From positions 117,735 to 181,734 of the forward strand of contig JALHQT010000010.1 of NCBI GenBank assembly GCA_022841825.1: a stretch of 64,000 nt of DNA, given 5' to 3'. Origin of the DNA: Anaerolineae bacterium. Its GTDB lineage: Bacteria; Chloroflexota; Anaerolineae; Aggregatilineales; Phototrophicaceae. Shown one piece after another: positions 17,696 through 26,049 of the stretch; the first letter of the stretch is position 1, and every line of letters starts with the position of its first letter. The translations under genes were made by a program, and so were the position numbers. The notes under the pieces were generated by a model. That model searched no databases. It worked only from the letters and a program-made list of their open reading frames with translations, and was not told the DNA's origin.

Positions 17696-17723
17696 AGTAT
17701 AGCCGAGGGGTGCGGGGTGTCAA
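17696..17723 (-). promoter_or_regulatory. Strong sigma-70-type promoter of the tRNA gene
   Basis: On the minus strand TTGACA (17718-17723) and TATACT (17696-17701) are 16 bases apart, and the -10 box is 11 bases before the first tRNA base. This is among the best promoter matches in the window. Confidence 0.8.
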
Positions 17724-17754
17724 GTGTTCGTTTGCGCTCAGGAAGGGTAAAATC

Positions 17755-17826
17755 GGGCGGTACGGGCGGACACACGGGCACGCCAAATCGCCAGCGCGGG
17801 CGCACACACGGGTGCGCCCCTACGAA
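17755..17826. repeat. Dispersed GGGCGCACACACGGGTGCGCCC repeat cluster
   Basis: GGGCGGACACACGGGCACGCC and then GGGCGCACACACGGGTGCGC form a tandem of two related imperfect palindromes ending in CCCTAC. The same modules recur at 18331-18423 and 53143-53173. Confidence 0.7.
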
Positions 17827-17841
17827 CACGGAAGGGACATC

Positions 17842-18333
17842 ATGCCCCGCTACACCTTTCGCCTGGGCGATACCGCCTACCCTGTCGATCTGACGCCCGC
17901 GCCGGATGGCGGTTGGATCGCGGAGATTGACGGCGTGCGTTATGTCGTCCGCGCTGACGCGCTGGCGGAGGGCGGCATGACGCTGCACATCGACGGCACA
18001 AAGCATCGTGCTTATGCTGCATCCGAAGGCGACCAGCGCTACGTCTGGGTCGATGGCGAGGCGGTGGCGCTGGAGAGTGTGCGCGGGCGTATTCGGTCGC
18101 GCAGCACAGGCGAGGCGGGGGGCAGGCTGACGGCGCAGATGCCGGGTGCGGTGCGGGCGGTCATGGTCGCGGCGGGCGACACCGTGACGCGCGGGCAGAC
18201 GCTGGCGATTCTAGAGGCGATGAAGATGGAGCTGCGCGTGCTTGCGCCGGGGGATGGGCGTGTGCGGGCGGTGCATGTCGCGGTCGGGCAGTTGGTGGAA
18301 CGCGGGGCGATCCTTGTCGAGGTCGATCCGTAG
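17842..18333 (+). CDS. Biotin/lipoyl carrier-domain protein (biotin carboxyl carrier-like)
   Basis: A 163-residue carrier protein. The C-terminal 75 residues form a biotinyl domain with the EAMKM motif, where Lys128 would carry biotin. The domain normally shuttles carboxyl groups in acyl-CoA, pyruvate or urea carboxylases. The N-terminal part (YTFRLGDTAYPVDLTP...WIAEIDGVRYVVRAD) resembles the region preceding the biotinyl domain in acyl-CoA carboxylase alpha subunits. ATG 17842 follows GGAAGGGA. No carboxylase or transferase genes are nearby. The TAG stop is formed by the start of an adjoining GTAGGGGCGG repeat. Confidence 0.9.
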   Translation: MPRYTFRLGDTAYPVDLTPAPDGGWIAEIDGVRYVVRADALAEGGMTLHIDGTKHRAYAASEGDQRYVWVDGEAVALESVRGRIRSRSTGEAGGRLTAQMPGAVRAVMVAAGDTVTRGQTLAILEAMKMELRVLAPGDGRVRAVHVAVGQLVERGAILVEVDP

Positions 18334-18423
18334 GGGCGGACCCATGTGTCCGCCCGGATGCCGCGCGGACATCCGGGCGCGTCAAATCGCCAACACGGGC
18401 GCACACGCGGGTGCGCCCCTACC
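18331..18423. repeat. Cluster of dispersed palindromic modules
   Basis: Three modules in a row: GTAGGGGCGGACCCATGTGT with CCGCCC, GGATGCCGCGCGGACATCC, and GGGCGCACACGCGGGTGCGC with CCCTAC. The first supplies the TAG stop of the biotinyl-domain gene. Confidence 0.75.
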
Positions 18424-18442
18424 GACAATTCACAATCGCGGA

Positions 18443-19543
18443 TTATTCGCCGCGCGCGGTGATTTCGACTTCGGCGGCTTCGAATTCCGCGCCGAACAGG
18501 TCAACCTCTGGGTCCATCTCCATCGCCATCACATGCGCGGCTTCCGCCAGGTCATTGCGCCAGATGCCGTCCGCCGGGGCTTCCGAGATGATCTCGTAGG
18601 TCACGGCGATATCGACGGTCTGCTGGAAGAGATCCGGATCGGTGATGCCGATGCCATTTTCCGACGGCCAGACCAGCTTGTTGACTTCGTTCATCATCCA
18701 CACCTGGTGCCCGGTGCCCAGCGTCGGACCTTCGGCGAGGACGAAGTCGGCGCATTCCTGGACGTTATCGCGGCAGTATGCCCAGCCACGATAGGACGCC
18801 GCGAGGAAGGCGGTCGCCAGCGCTTCGCTGCCGTCCTGTGCCAGCCACTCGGCGTTGGCGAAGACCATGTCTTCCAGGGTGGCGGTGCCGAACTCGTTCA
18901 GGTCGATGATGTTGACATCTTCCGGTGTGTAGACCGGGAAGCTGCCGTCTTCCGCGACGAATTCAAAGACCTGCGCCAGTTCGTTGTAGGTCATGGCGCT
19001 GGCGGTGTCGATTTCGCGGTTGAGGAAGGCGTTCATGTCGAACGGCTGGATGAAGATGGTGACATCATCCGGGTTGTAGGGGTCGATGCCCGCCTTGACG
19101 AGGCTGGCGAAGACCGGGAACTGATTGCCGAAGTCCCACACGCCGACGATCTTGCCTTCCATGTCTTCAAAACTCTCGATCCCGCTGTCGCCCCAGGTGA
19201 CCTGGCGCAGACCGGAGCGCTGGAAGATCTGCGAGATGATCACGTTGCCGCTGCCGCCCTCAGCCGCCGCGAGGTGGCTGGGAACCCAGTTGATGCCAAG
19301 TTCCGCGCCGCCCGCCGAAACCACCTGCTGCGGACCGATATCGGGACCGCCCGGCAGAATTTCCAGGTCGAGACCGGCTTCTTCGTAGTAGCCCAGTGCC
19401 TGCGCCGCGTAGTAACCCGCGAACTGCGCCTGCGTCACCCACTGAAGCTGCACGCGCAGCGGTGCCAGGTCCTGCGCGCCCGCCAGCGGAGCGATGGTCA
19501 GCGCCAGCAGCGCGATGATGAGTAGTACTGCCAATTTACGCAT
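18443..19543 (-). CDS. ABC transporter substrate-binding protein, NMT1/THI5-like (SsuA/ThiY family)
   Basis: A 366-residue periplasmic or surface binding protein. A signal peptide (MRKLAVLLIIALLALTIAPLAGA) is followed by the NMT1 fold: LRVQLQWVTQAQFAGYYAAQ, YEEAGLDLEILPGGPDI and GIESFEDMEGKIVGVWDFG. The QWxxQAQFAGYYxA pattern is typical of ThiY/RibY-like binders of hydroxymethylpyrimidine or flavin-related ligands. ATG 19543 follows GGAGAGAG. It is the last gene of a minus-strand importer operon that also has two permeases and an ATPase. The ligand is probably a pyrimidine-like heterocycle, but no riboswitch confirms it. Confidence 0.9.
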   Translation of the reverse strand: MRKLAVLLIIALLALTIAPLAGAQDLAPLRVQLQWVTQAQFAGYYAAQALGYYEEAGLDLEILPGGPDIGPQQVVSAGGAELGINWVPSHLAAAEGGSGNVIISQIFQRSGLRQVTWGDSGIESFEDMEGKIVGVWDFGNQFPVFASLVKAGIDPYNPDDVTIFIQPFDMNAFLNREIDTASAMTYNELAQVFEFVAEDGSFPVYTPEDVNIIDLNEFGTATLEDMVFANAEWLAQDGSEALATAFLAASYRGWAYCRDNVQECADFVLAEGPTLGTGHQVWMMNEVNKLVWPSENGIGITDPDLFQQTVDIAVTYEIISEAPADGIWRNDLAEAAHVMAMEMDPEVDLFGAEFEAAEVEITARGE

Positions 19544-19602
19544 CTTCTCTCTCCTCAAAATAGAACCATAACCATTCGTTGCGACGTGACGGTATGTGTG
19601 GA

Positions 19603-19632
19603 TGTAGGGGCGCAATATATTGCGCCCCTACA
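19603..19632. repeat. 30-bp perfect palindrome, GTAGGGGCGCAAT family
   Basis: TGTAGGGGCGCAATA followed by its exact reverse complement, between the binding-protein and permease genes of the importer operon. Confidence 0.9.
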
Positions 19633-19648
19633 AACGATCCTCATCCCA

Positions 19649-20938
19649 TCACGATTTCTCGCGGAACGAGACATGCCAGTGCATGAATGCCCGTTCTGCG
19701 GCAGAAACCAAAAGATAGAACCCCATGCCAAACAGCGACGCGATCACGATCCCCGACCACGCCTCGGCATTCTTGAAGAAGGCGGCATCATTGCGGATGC
19801 TGAAGCCCAAGCCATTGCCTGTACCGCCGAAGTATTCGCTGACAATCGCGCCGATCATGCTGAGGGTCGTGGCGACCTTGAGCGACGAGAAGATGAACGG
19901 CAGCGCCGAGGGCAGGCGCACCTTGGCGAAGACCTCCCACTGATTCGCCGCGTAGGACTTCATCAGTTCCAGCGAGAGGTGATCGACCGAGTTGAGTCCG
20001 CGCACGGTGCTGATCATCGCCGGGAAGTACGTCAGCACGACGACGATGGCAACCTTCGACGCCGGGTTGAGCGCGCCGAACCAGTTGTTCATGATCGGTG
20101 CGAGCGCGATGATCGGCACGGCATTAATGCCAATCGCCAGGGGCAGCAGCGCCTGGCTGAAGCCGGTGAAGCGCGCCGCCAGCATCCCCGTCACCACGCC
20201 CGCGCCGCAGCCGATGGCGAAGCCCCAGAAGGCGTTCTGGAAGGTGTTCCAGCCGACCGAGACGAGGCGCGGATAGATTTCGCCAAAGGTCGTGGCGATC
20301 ACGCTGGGGCGCGGCAGCAGGAATTCCTGAATCCCGAACACGTTGATCAGGACTTCCATGCCGATGAGGACGACGACCGCCACGATCAGCGCTGAGGCGT
20401 TGTCGCGGATGGCGCGCAGGTAAACGGGCAGGCGCTTCCAGGGCTGCCAGAGTGCGATGACGGCGGCGATGGCGAGGATCTCCAGAACGGCGGTCGCCGC
20501 CAGATGCGCCTCGAAGGGCGCGCGGACGACCTCTTCTTCGAGTTCGTCGAGGAACAACACCTGGTCGATGCCCATGAAGGCACCTGCCAGGTTGAAGTTC
20601 AACGGGATTGCCAGGATCATGTAGGCGCTGTAGAGGAACAGCACGACGAGCGCGACGCCCTGAAGCGAACGCAGGTTCTCGCGCAGCATCCTGATGCCTC
20701 CGCCGAGCAGATATGACACGCCCAGCAGCGCCCACGCCAGCACTGGCTGGAGCGTGGCATTGCGGAAAGCCGAGCCAAACTGGACTTCGTAGAGCAGGAT
20801 CGGGTTTTGCAGATGATAGGTGACGGCGACGAGAAAGAGCGCTGTCAACGCCAGCATGTCGAGACCGAGCGTGCGGCGGTCATACGCCTCGGCGGTCACA
20901 ACAACAGGCGTTTCCAACGTCCGTGCGATCTGCGCCAT
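19649..20938 (-). CDS. ABC transporter permease with extended N-terminal membrane region
   Basis: Inner-membrane permease of the SsuC/TauC (BPD_transp_1) type. The canonical domain fills the C-terminal 250 residues, with the EAA-loop-like segment SLELMKSYAANQWEVFAKVRLPSALPFIF that contacts the ATPase. The first 180 residues add about four to five extra hydrophobic segments not usual in this family (429 residues versus about 260). It starts one base after the ATPase stop, so it is translated in the same operon. It would pair with the second permease at 21819. Confidence 0.9.
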   Translation of the reverse strand: MAQIARTLETPVVVTAEAYDRRTLGLDMLALTALFLVAVTYHLQNPILLYEVQFGSAFRNATLQPVLAWALLGVSYLLGGGIRMLRENLRSLQGVALVVLFLYSAYMILAIPLNFNLAGAFMGIDQVLFLDELEEEVVRAPFEAHLAATAVLEILAIAAVIALWQPWKRLPVYLRAIRDNASALIVAVVVLIGMEVLINVFGIQEFLLPRPSVIATTFGEIYPRLVSVGWNTFQNAFWGFAIGCGAGVVTGMLAARFTGFSQALLPLAIGINAVPIIALAPIMNNWFGALNPASKVAIVVVLTYFPAMISTVRGLNSVDHLSLELMKSYAANQWEVFAKVRLPSALPFIFSSLKVATTLSMIGAIVSEYFGGTGNGLGFSIRNDAAFFKNAEAWSGIVIASLFGMGFYLLVSAAERAFMHWHVSFREKS

Positions 20939-20939
20939 C

Positions 20940-21752
20940 TTATTCGATCACCTTCGAAAGATCGCCAACGCCGCCGCGCAGCGAATGCCGCACCTGCGAT
21001 GTGAGATGGAAGAACTGGTCGAGGTCGCGCGTCTCCGGTCCGCGCGGTCGCGGCAGATCCACGTCGATGATGGTCGCCAGCCGCCCAGGGCGCGCGGAGA
21101 GCACGACCACGCGGTCGCTCAGGTAGACGGCTTCGGCGATACTGTGCGTGACGAAGACGACCGTCATGTGCGGGATCGCCGTCCAGATGCGCAGCAGCTC
21201 GTTGTTCATGCGTTCGCGCGTCATCTCGTCCAGCGCGCCGAACGGCTCGTCCATCAGCAGGATCGTCGGCTCGAACGCCAGCGCGCGCGCGATACTGACG
21301 CGCTGCTGCATCCCGCCGGAAAGCTGCCAGGGATACTTGTTGACAAAGCTGCCCAGTTCGACCAGACCGAGCATCTCCTCGGCGCGTTCGCGGCGCTTCG
21401 CTTTGGGATACTTCATAATCTCCAGCGGCAGTTCGACATTCTGGAGCACGGTGCGCCAGTCATAGAGCGTGGGGCTTTGGAAGACGAAGCCGTAATCGCG
21501 GTCGAGGCGCGCCTGCCTGGGCGATTTGCCGTTGACGCTGATCGTGCCCTCGCTCGGCTCGATCAGGTCGGCGATCATACGCAGCAGCGTGCTTTTGCCG
21601 CAGCCGGAGGGTCCGATCAGCGAGATGAACTCGCCTTCGACAATATCGAAGTTGATGTTGTCGATGGCGTGCACCTGCTCGCCGTCGCTGCCCCGGAATT
21701 TCTTGGTGATGTTTTTGATCGAGATGACGGTCGCCACGTTCTTTTGTCCCAT
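20940..21752 (-). CDS. ABC transporter ATP-binding protein, SsuB/TauB family
   Basis: Cytosolic ATPase of the importer, 270 residues. Walker A is GPSGCGKST, the signature motif LSGGMQQR, Walker B ILLMDEP followed by FGALD, and the switch His is in FVTHSIAEA. The Q-loop is FQSP. It lies between the two permease genes. The start may be a few codons downstream of the ATG at 21752, since there is no good ribosome-binding site there. It energises import with the NMT1-type binding protein. Confidence 0.95.
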   Translation of the reverse strand: MGQKNVATVISIKNITKKFRGSDGEQVHAIDNINFDIVEGEFISLIGPSGCGKSTLLRMIADLIEPSEGTISVNGKSPRQARLDRDYGFVFQSPTLYDWRTVLQNVELPLEIMKYPKAKRRERAEEMLGLVELGSFVNKYPWQLSGGMQQRVSIARALAFEPTILLMDEPFGALDEMTRERMNNELLRIWTAIPHMTVVFVTHSIAEAVYLSDRVVVLSARPGRLATIIDVDLPRPRGPETRDLDQFFHLTSQVRHSLRGGVGDLSKVIE

Positions 21753-21794
21753 TCGGGCGATGACACGGCATCGCCCCTACATAAATCGTCCCCC

Positions 21795-21822
21795 GTAGGG
21801 GCGCAATAGATTGCGCCCCTAC
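21795..21822. repeat. 28-bp palindrome, GTAGGGGCGCAAT family, overlapping a stop codon
   Basis: GTAGGGGCGCAATA, then GATTGCGCCCCTAC. Its right end (CTAC) forms the TAG stop of the minus-strand permease gene 21819-22739. Confidence 0.9.
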
Positions 21823-22739
21823 CCATCCTCTGGGCGCTTCCAGCGCACGATCAAGCGCTCCAATATCACGATCACCACAAAAAAGCCGATGCCGACCGCG
21901 CCCGCCATCACAATCGTCGCCCACAGGCGTTCAGGCGATTGGGTGTACGAACGGGCGAAGTTGAGGATGGCGATGCCCAACCCCTGCTGAATGCCGCTCG
22001 GCAGCTCGCCGATGATCGCGCCGACCACGCTGGCGGTCGCCGACAGCTTGAGCGCGGTGAAGATGTGCGGCAGCGCGTTGGGCAGGCGCAGCTTGACCAG
22101 CGTCTCCCATTTGCTAGCCGCGTAAGAGTTCATCAGTTCGAGCGCGGTCGGCGGCACTGCCGTCAGACCGCGCAGGCTGTAGATGACGACGGGGAAGAAC
22201 GTCAGATACGCCGCGATGACGGGGATCGCGAGTTCCTGGAAGCCCGCGCGTCCCAGCCAGATGACGATCATCGGCGCGATGGCGAGGATCGGCACCGTCT
22301 GCGAGGCGACGACATACGGCAGACAGCCGCCCTGCATGAAGCGCGAATGGGCGAAGATGACCGCCAGCGCGAAGCCGATAATGCCGCCCATCAGGAAGCC
22401 GCCAATCGCCATTTGCAGCGTGAAGGCGGAGGCGCTGAGGAGTTCGCTGTAGAGCGGCGGTCCATTGCGCTGCGCAGGCTGGACGAAGGCGTTGGCAATC
22501 GCGCCGAGGTGCGGGAGCTGCTGGTCGTTGAAGACGGTCAGGTCGAGGGTCGCCCCGGCGATGGGCAGCGCGTAATCGACGCTCGACGCGAACGCCTTCG
22601 CGCCTTCCCACAGCAGCGCCGCCAGGATGACCAGCGCGACGATGCCGGCGACGCGGCGCACAGCGCTGGTATCGGCGGGCGGGGCTTCGGCGCGCGCCAG
22701 CGGCGGAGTGGAGGGCGATTTTTGTGCGTTTGCGACCAT
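21819..22739 (-). CDS. ABC transporter permease, SsuC/TauC family
   Basis: First gene of the importer operon, 306 residues. The first 20 residues are polar, followed by six predicted membrane spans. The EAA-type loop TALELMNSYAASKWETLVKLRLPNALPHIF is nearly the same as in the other permease, so the two probably form a heterodimer. The N-terminal third contains a loop of about 90 residues between the first and second spans. Its TAG stop lies inside the GTAGGGGC palindrome. No riboswitch is seen in the 245 bases upstream. Confidence 0.92.
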   Translation of the reverse strand: MVANAQKSPSTPPLARAEAPPADTSAVRRVAGIVALVILAALLWEGAKAFASSVDYALPIAGATLDLTVFNDQQLPHLGAIANAFVQPAQRNGPPLYSELLSASAFTLQMAIGGFLMGGIIGFALAVIFAHSRFMQGGCLPYVVASQTVPILAIAPMIVIWLGRAGFQELAIPVIAAYLTFFPVVIYSLRGLTAVPPTALELMNSYAASKWETLVKLRLPNALPHIFTALKLSATASVVGAIIGELPSGIQQGLGIAILNFARSYTQSPERLWATIVMAGAVGIGFFVVIVILERLIVRWKRPEDG

Positions 22740-22985
22740 CTTCGGGTGCGATCTCGTCTACTTACGCCAAACCAGCGCGAGGCGGCGAATGTTGCAGCAT
22801 TTTAACGTGCTAATCCTGTCGCTGCCAACTGTCGAAAGTGGACAAGAATGTGGGTGTGGATTGTGAAGGAGTGAACAAATGGGGCGGAACATCCGTCTGT
22901 AGATTTCTATAGATTTTCGCCAGAGGCAGGTCTATAGTAGCGGCGCAATCTGTTGCGCCCTGCCGTTTCGTTCGTCTGGATTCGC

Positions 22986-23726
22986 ATGTCCCTCTCGCCT
23001 TCACTCGTCGTCAGCGCGGTCACGGCGCTGGTCTCCGGCGTCTTCGCCGTCATCGTCCTGCGCCGCTGGGCGCAGAAGCATCGCCCGCACCTGCTCGCCT
23101 GGGGCATCGGCTTGGTCTTTTACTGTGTCGGCGCATTCAGCCAGGTCGTGCTGGCGCTGACGTGGAGTCCGATCTTCTTCGGCTTGTGGTACTGGACGGG
23201 TGCGCTGATGGTCGCGCCCACGCTGGGACAGGGCACCGTCTACCTGCTGCTGCGCCGGGGCAGCATCGCCCGCAATATCTCGATGCTGCTGGCGCTGATC
23301 GGCATCATGACGCTGCCCTGGACGCTCTTCCTGACGCCCTTCAACGCCGACGCCTGGCGACCCGGCACCGACATCACCGCCATCTACCGCGATGTGGCCG
23401 ACGCGCAGGGCAGCGTGATCCAGGAGGGCATCATGAGCGGGCGTGCCAGCGGCACCGTGCGCGCTTTCTCGCCCGTGATGAACGTCTGGGGTACGATCTC
23501 GCTGGCGGGCGGCGCGCTCTACTCGGCGTATCTCTTCCGCCGCAAGCAGATCATGCGCAACCGCGTCGTCGGCAACTGGCTGATCGCGGCGGGGGCGCTG
23601 CTGCCCGCGCTCGGCGGCGCGCTCATCCGCCTGGATATGCCCGAACTCAAGTACCTGGGCGAGATGCTGGGCGTCATTCTGATCTTCGCGGGCTTCTGGC
23701 TGGCGACCAACGCGCCGGAAAACTAA
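22986..23726 (+). CDS. Integral membrane protein of unknown function (seven spans)
   Basis: I do not recognise the family. The 246 residues after ATG 22986 include about seven hydrophobic spans, with a longer soluble loop around residues 110-165 (FNADAWRPGTDITAIYRDVADAQGS). It begins next to an imperfect GGCGCAAT..ATTGCGCC palindrome (about 22935-22965). No clear ribosome-binding site is seen. The next gene starts one base after its stop, so they are cotranscribed and probably work together in the membrane. Confidence 0.78.
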   Translation: MSLSPSLVVSAVTALVSGVFAVIVLRRWAQKHRPHLLAWGIGLVFYCVGAFSQVVLALTWSPIFFGLWYWTGALMVAPTLGQGTVYLLLRRGSIARNISMLLALIGIMTLPWTLFLTPFNADAWRPGTDITAIYRDVADAQGSVIQEGIMSGRASGTVRAFSPVMNVWGTISLAGGALYSAYLFRRKQIMRNRVVGNWLIAAGALLPALGGALIRLDMPELKYLGEMLGVILIFAGFWLATNAPEN

Positions 23727-23727
23727 C

Positions 23728-24111
23728 GTGAATCCCTACCTCCTTCTCCGCGACCTCCACTACCTGCTGAGTCGTGCCGGGCTGATCATCGCCGTGCTGA
23801 TGCTGCTCTACGCGCTGTATGTCGGCTTGCTGCGGCATGGCGACGTGACGACGGCGTTCCGGCGCGGCGTCTATGTCATCTTCGGCATGATCGCCGTCGA
23901 GGCGCTGATCGGGCTGGTGATGTATGGGATGGGCGGGCGACCGTTCGACATGGTGCATCTGATCTACGGCTTCGGGGCAGTGCTCTCGCTGCCGTTCTTC
24001 ATCTTCGTCGAAAAGACCGCCACCAAACGCCCGGCGATGGGATCGTATATGTGGGGGTTTGGCGTGCTGGCGGGTATCCTCATCCGCAGCATCATGACGG
24101 GGGCGGGGTAG
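23728..24111 (+). CDS. Small four-span membrane protein
   Basis: A 127-residue hydrophobic protein with four predicted spans and a conserved-looking histidine in YLLSRAG/DMVHLIYGFG loops. GTG 23728 starts immediately after the stop of the upstream membrane gene. The pattern of four spans with loop histidines recalls small b-type cytochrome or quinone-linked proteins, but no clear heme motif is present. Confidence 0.72.
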   Translation: MNPYLLLRDLHYLLSRAGLIIAVLMLLYALYVGLLRHGDVTTAFRRGVYVIFGMIAVEALIGLVMYGMGGRPFDMVHLIYGFGAVLSLPFFIFVEKTATKRPAMGSYMWGFGVLAGILIRSIMTGAG

Positions 24112-24117
24112 GATATG

Positions 24118-24206
24118 TGCGTGGTGCGAAGTGCGTAGTGCGAAAAAACGGATACGCATAAGGTCGCTCTTGTTTTCCGCACCACGCACCACGCACGGCG
24201 CACTTC
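24118..24206. repeat. Inverted repeat with GTGCGTGGTGCG arms
   Basis: GTGCGTGGTGCGAAGTGCG (24118 on) is matched in inverse orientation by CGCACCACGCACCACGCAC (from about 24178). The arms enclose about 35 bases. It lies directly before the ribosome-binding site of the lipoprotein gene at 24226. Confidence 0.7.
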
Positions 24207-24225
24207 CCGCAGAGGAGAACTGGTC

Positions 24226-24840
24226 ATGCCAAAAACGATCCTGACGATCCTGTTGATACTGCTCTTCCTCGCCGCCTGCCAGCCCGCCGCGTCTGAGCCA
24301 AATCCGCTCAACCTGACGGCGAGCGCGGTGGCGAATGCCGAGACGGTCGCCGATGCTTCGACTGCCCTTGCCAGCCTACCAACTGCCGAAACCCCCGCCG
24401 TCACCCCCGGCGATGCCACCGCGACGCCGTGCGCGTTCATGTGGGCGACGCGACCGCAGATCGAGCTGACGACGCGCGTGAATCAGGCGCTGCTCGACGC
24501 CGGGCTGCGCGGCATCGAGGCGTCGGCGTCTTCGTATGGCGAGACGTGCGGTGCGAGATTTTTCGCCATGGACACCTCGTTCGACTTCTTCATCCCGACC
24601 GACGCGGGGGGCACGGACGAGGCGCTGGGGGGGCTGGCGGCGCAGCTCATCGCGCTCGTCCGCGACATCCCGATGCAGGAGCGCCCCGCACCCAATCGTG
24701 GCTATTTCACGCTGATCATCGTCGGCGGCGCAGAAGAACGCACGATCCGCGTGCGCGAAGATGCTGCGCTGGCGGCGCTGGTGGCGAACCCGGCGGGCGG
24801 GGCAGCGCTGATCGCGGCGCTGGAGGCGGCGGAAGCATAG
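24226..24840 (+). CDS. Lipoprotein of unknown function
   Basis: A 204-residue protein with a textbook lipoprotein signal (residues 1-19, ending LFLAAC). A low-complexity Ala/Thr/Pro linker (to about residue 65) precedes a folded domain that includes WATRPQIELTTRVNQALLDAGLRG and VRDIPMQERPAPNRG. Likely anchored at the outer face of the membrane. GCAGAGGAG precedes the ATG. No known domain recognised. Its TAG stop overlaps a degenerate half of the GTAGGGGCGCAAT palindrome. Confidence 0.8.
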   Translation: MPKTILTILLILLFLAACQPAASEPNPLNLTASAVANAETVADASTALASLPTAETPAVTPGDATATPCAFMWATRPQIELTTRVNQALLDAGLRGIEASASSYGETCGARFFAMDTSFDFFIPTDAGGTDEALGGLAAQLIALVRDIPMQERPAPNRGYFTLIIVGGAEERTIRVREDAALAALVANPAGGAALIAALEAAEA

Positions 24841-24862
24841 ACATAATGTATTGCGCCCCTAC
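24838..24862. repeat. Degenerate GTAGGGGCGCAAT-family palindrome
   Basis: ATAGACATAATGTATTGCGC then CCCTAC: the right arm is intact, the left arm is decayed. The left end still provides the TAG stop of the lipoprotein gene. Confidence 0.6.
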
Positions 24863-24865
24863 GGC

Positions 24866-25180
24866 TCATTTGTCGCCCTTCGCCTTTTTGATCTTCTGCG
24901 CGTCTTTGACGAGCTTGTTCGGGTCGGCTCCCACCTGCCGGTACAGCGTATCGACCTCGTCGCGCTTGCCGCCTTCCAGCACGGACAGCATCTCGCCGGA
25001 CGACATCCCGCGGTAGTTGACCTCGCCTGTTTGCAGCGCCACGTTCGTAATCACACGCGTCAGGTCGGCGCTGCCGCAGTGCGGGCAGGTCTTTTCGGCG
25101 GCGTCATAAGCGGCATAAGTCTTGTAGAACAGCGACAGCGCGCGCCCGCAATGATTGCATCGATAGTCATAGGCTGGCAT
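24866..25180 (-). CDS. FmdB-family zinc-ribbon protein
   Basis: A 104-residue regulator-like protein with one N-terminal zinc ribbon: CNHC at residues 8-11 and CPHC at about 32-35. The start PAYDYRCNHCG is typical of the FmdB family, whose founding member is linked to formamidase regulation; the true role in most bacteria is unknown. The C-terminal half is a charged helical tail ending in KIKKAKGDK. It diverges from the rhomboid gene with a 14-base gap. Confidence 0.88.
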   Translation of the reverse strand: MPAYDYRCNHCGRALSLFYKTYAAYDAAEKTCPHCGSADLTRVITNVALQTGEVNYRGMSSGEMLSVLEGGKRDEVDTLYRQVGADPNKLVKDAQKIKKAKGDK

Positions 25181-25194
25181 AATCCCACCTCATC

Positions 25195-26049
25195 ATGAAC
25201 GATCATCCCCTCAACCCTCAACCGCCCAACCGTCACCCGTTGGAAGACGCCGCGCCGCCGCAGCGCTCCGGCGACCGCCCGCCGCCCGGACTTGCCATGC
25301 GACCGCTCGTGCGCATCCCCTACGTGACCTATGGGCTGATCGCGATCAACGTCGTCATCTTCATTGTGCGAGCGCTCTCTCCAGAAGTCGAGTTCCAAAC
25401 GCTGTTCGATGGCGCGAACAACGCGGCTGCGGCATTCGGCGGCGGCGAATTCTGGCGCTTCTTCACATCCATGTTTCTCCATGCCGGGATTCATGACGTG
25501 GGCGGCGCGGTCAATCTTTCCGCCAGCCTGCATCTGATCTTCAATATGTTCGCGCTGAACGTGTCGGGCGGTTTCGTCGAGCGCGTCAACGGGCACGCCC
25601 GCTTCCTGGCGATTTACCTGCTGGGCGGCTTGAGCGGTTCGCTGTTGAGCGCGGTCATGGGGGCGCAGCTTTCGGTCGGGGCATCCGGCGCGGTCTTCGG
25701 CATCTTTGCCGCGCAGCTCGATTTCTTCCTGCGTCATCGCCCGATCTTCGGCGCGTATGGGCAGTCGCAAATTCGCAGCCTGACGACGCTCGTGCTGATG
25801 AACCTGGCGCTCGGCTTGCTGGTGCCTCGCATCGATAACTGGGCGCACATCGGCGGCGCGATTGGCGGGTACATCGCTTCACGCTTTGGCGGCGCGCGTT
25901 ATCTGTCGCGCGCGAGCGAATCGCTCGGCGTCACCATCGCGCGACCGAGCGGTGACCTGCGCGGCAGTCTGACCGCGCTCGGCGGCATCGCCATCCTGTG
26001 GATCGCAGCGACGATTGCGGCGACGGTGTTGTATCGCGGCGCATCGTAG
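25195..26049 (+). CDS. Rhomboid-family intramembrane serine protease
   Basis: A 284-residue membrane protease. A polar N-terminal region (1-38) precedes six to seven spans. The catalytic dyad is visible: Ser164 in GASGAVFG and His218 in NWAHIGG. The conserved HLIFNM motif in the second span is at about residues 113-118. The family cuts single-span membrane proteins within the bilayer. It diverges from the FmdB gene and converges with DUF2304. The TAG stop lies in the palindrome at 26046-26075. Confidence 0.93.
   Translation: MNDHPLNPQPPNRHPLEDAAPPQRSGDRPPPGLAMRPLVRIPYVTYGLIAINVVIFIVRALSPEVEFQTLFDGANNAAAAFGGGEFWRFFTSMFLHAGIHDVGGAVNLSASLHLIFNMFALNVSGGFVERVNGHARFLAIYLLGGLSGSLLSAVMGAQLSVGASGAVFGIFAAQLDFFLRHRPIFGAYGQSQIRSLTTLVLMNLALGLLVPRIDNWAHIGGAIGGYIASRFGGARYLSRASESLGVTIARPSGDLRGSLTALGGIAILWIAATIAATVLYRGAS

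Noticed and set aside
22740..22985. TPP, FMN or other riboswitch ahead of the importer operon
   Set aside because: No recognisable conserved core was found by reading; only a degenerate dispersed palindrome is present.
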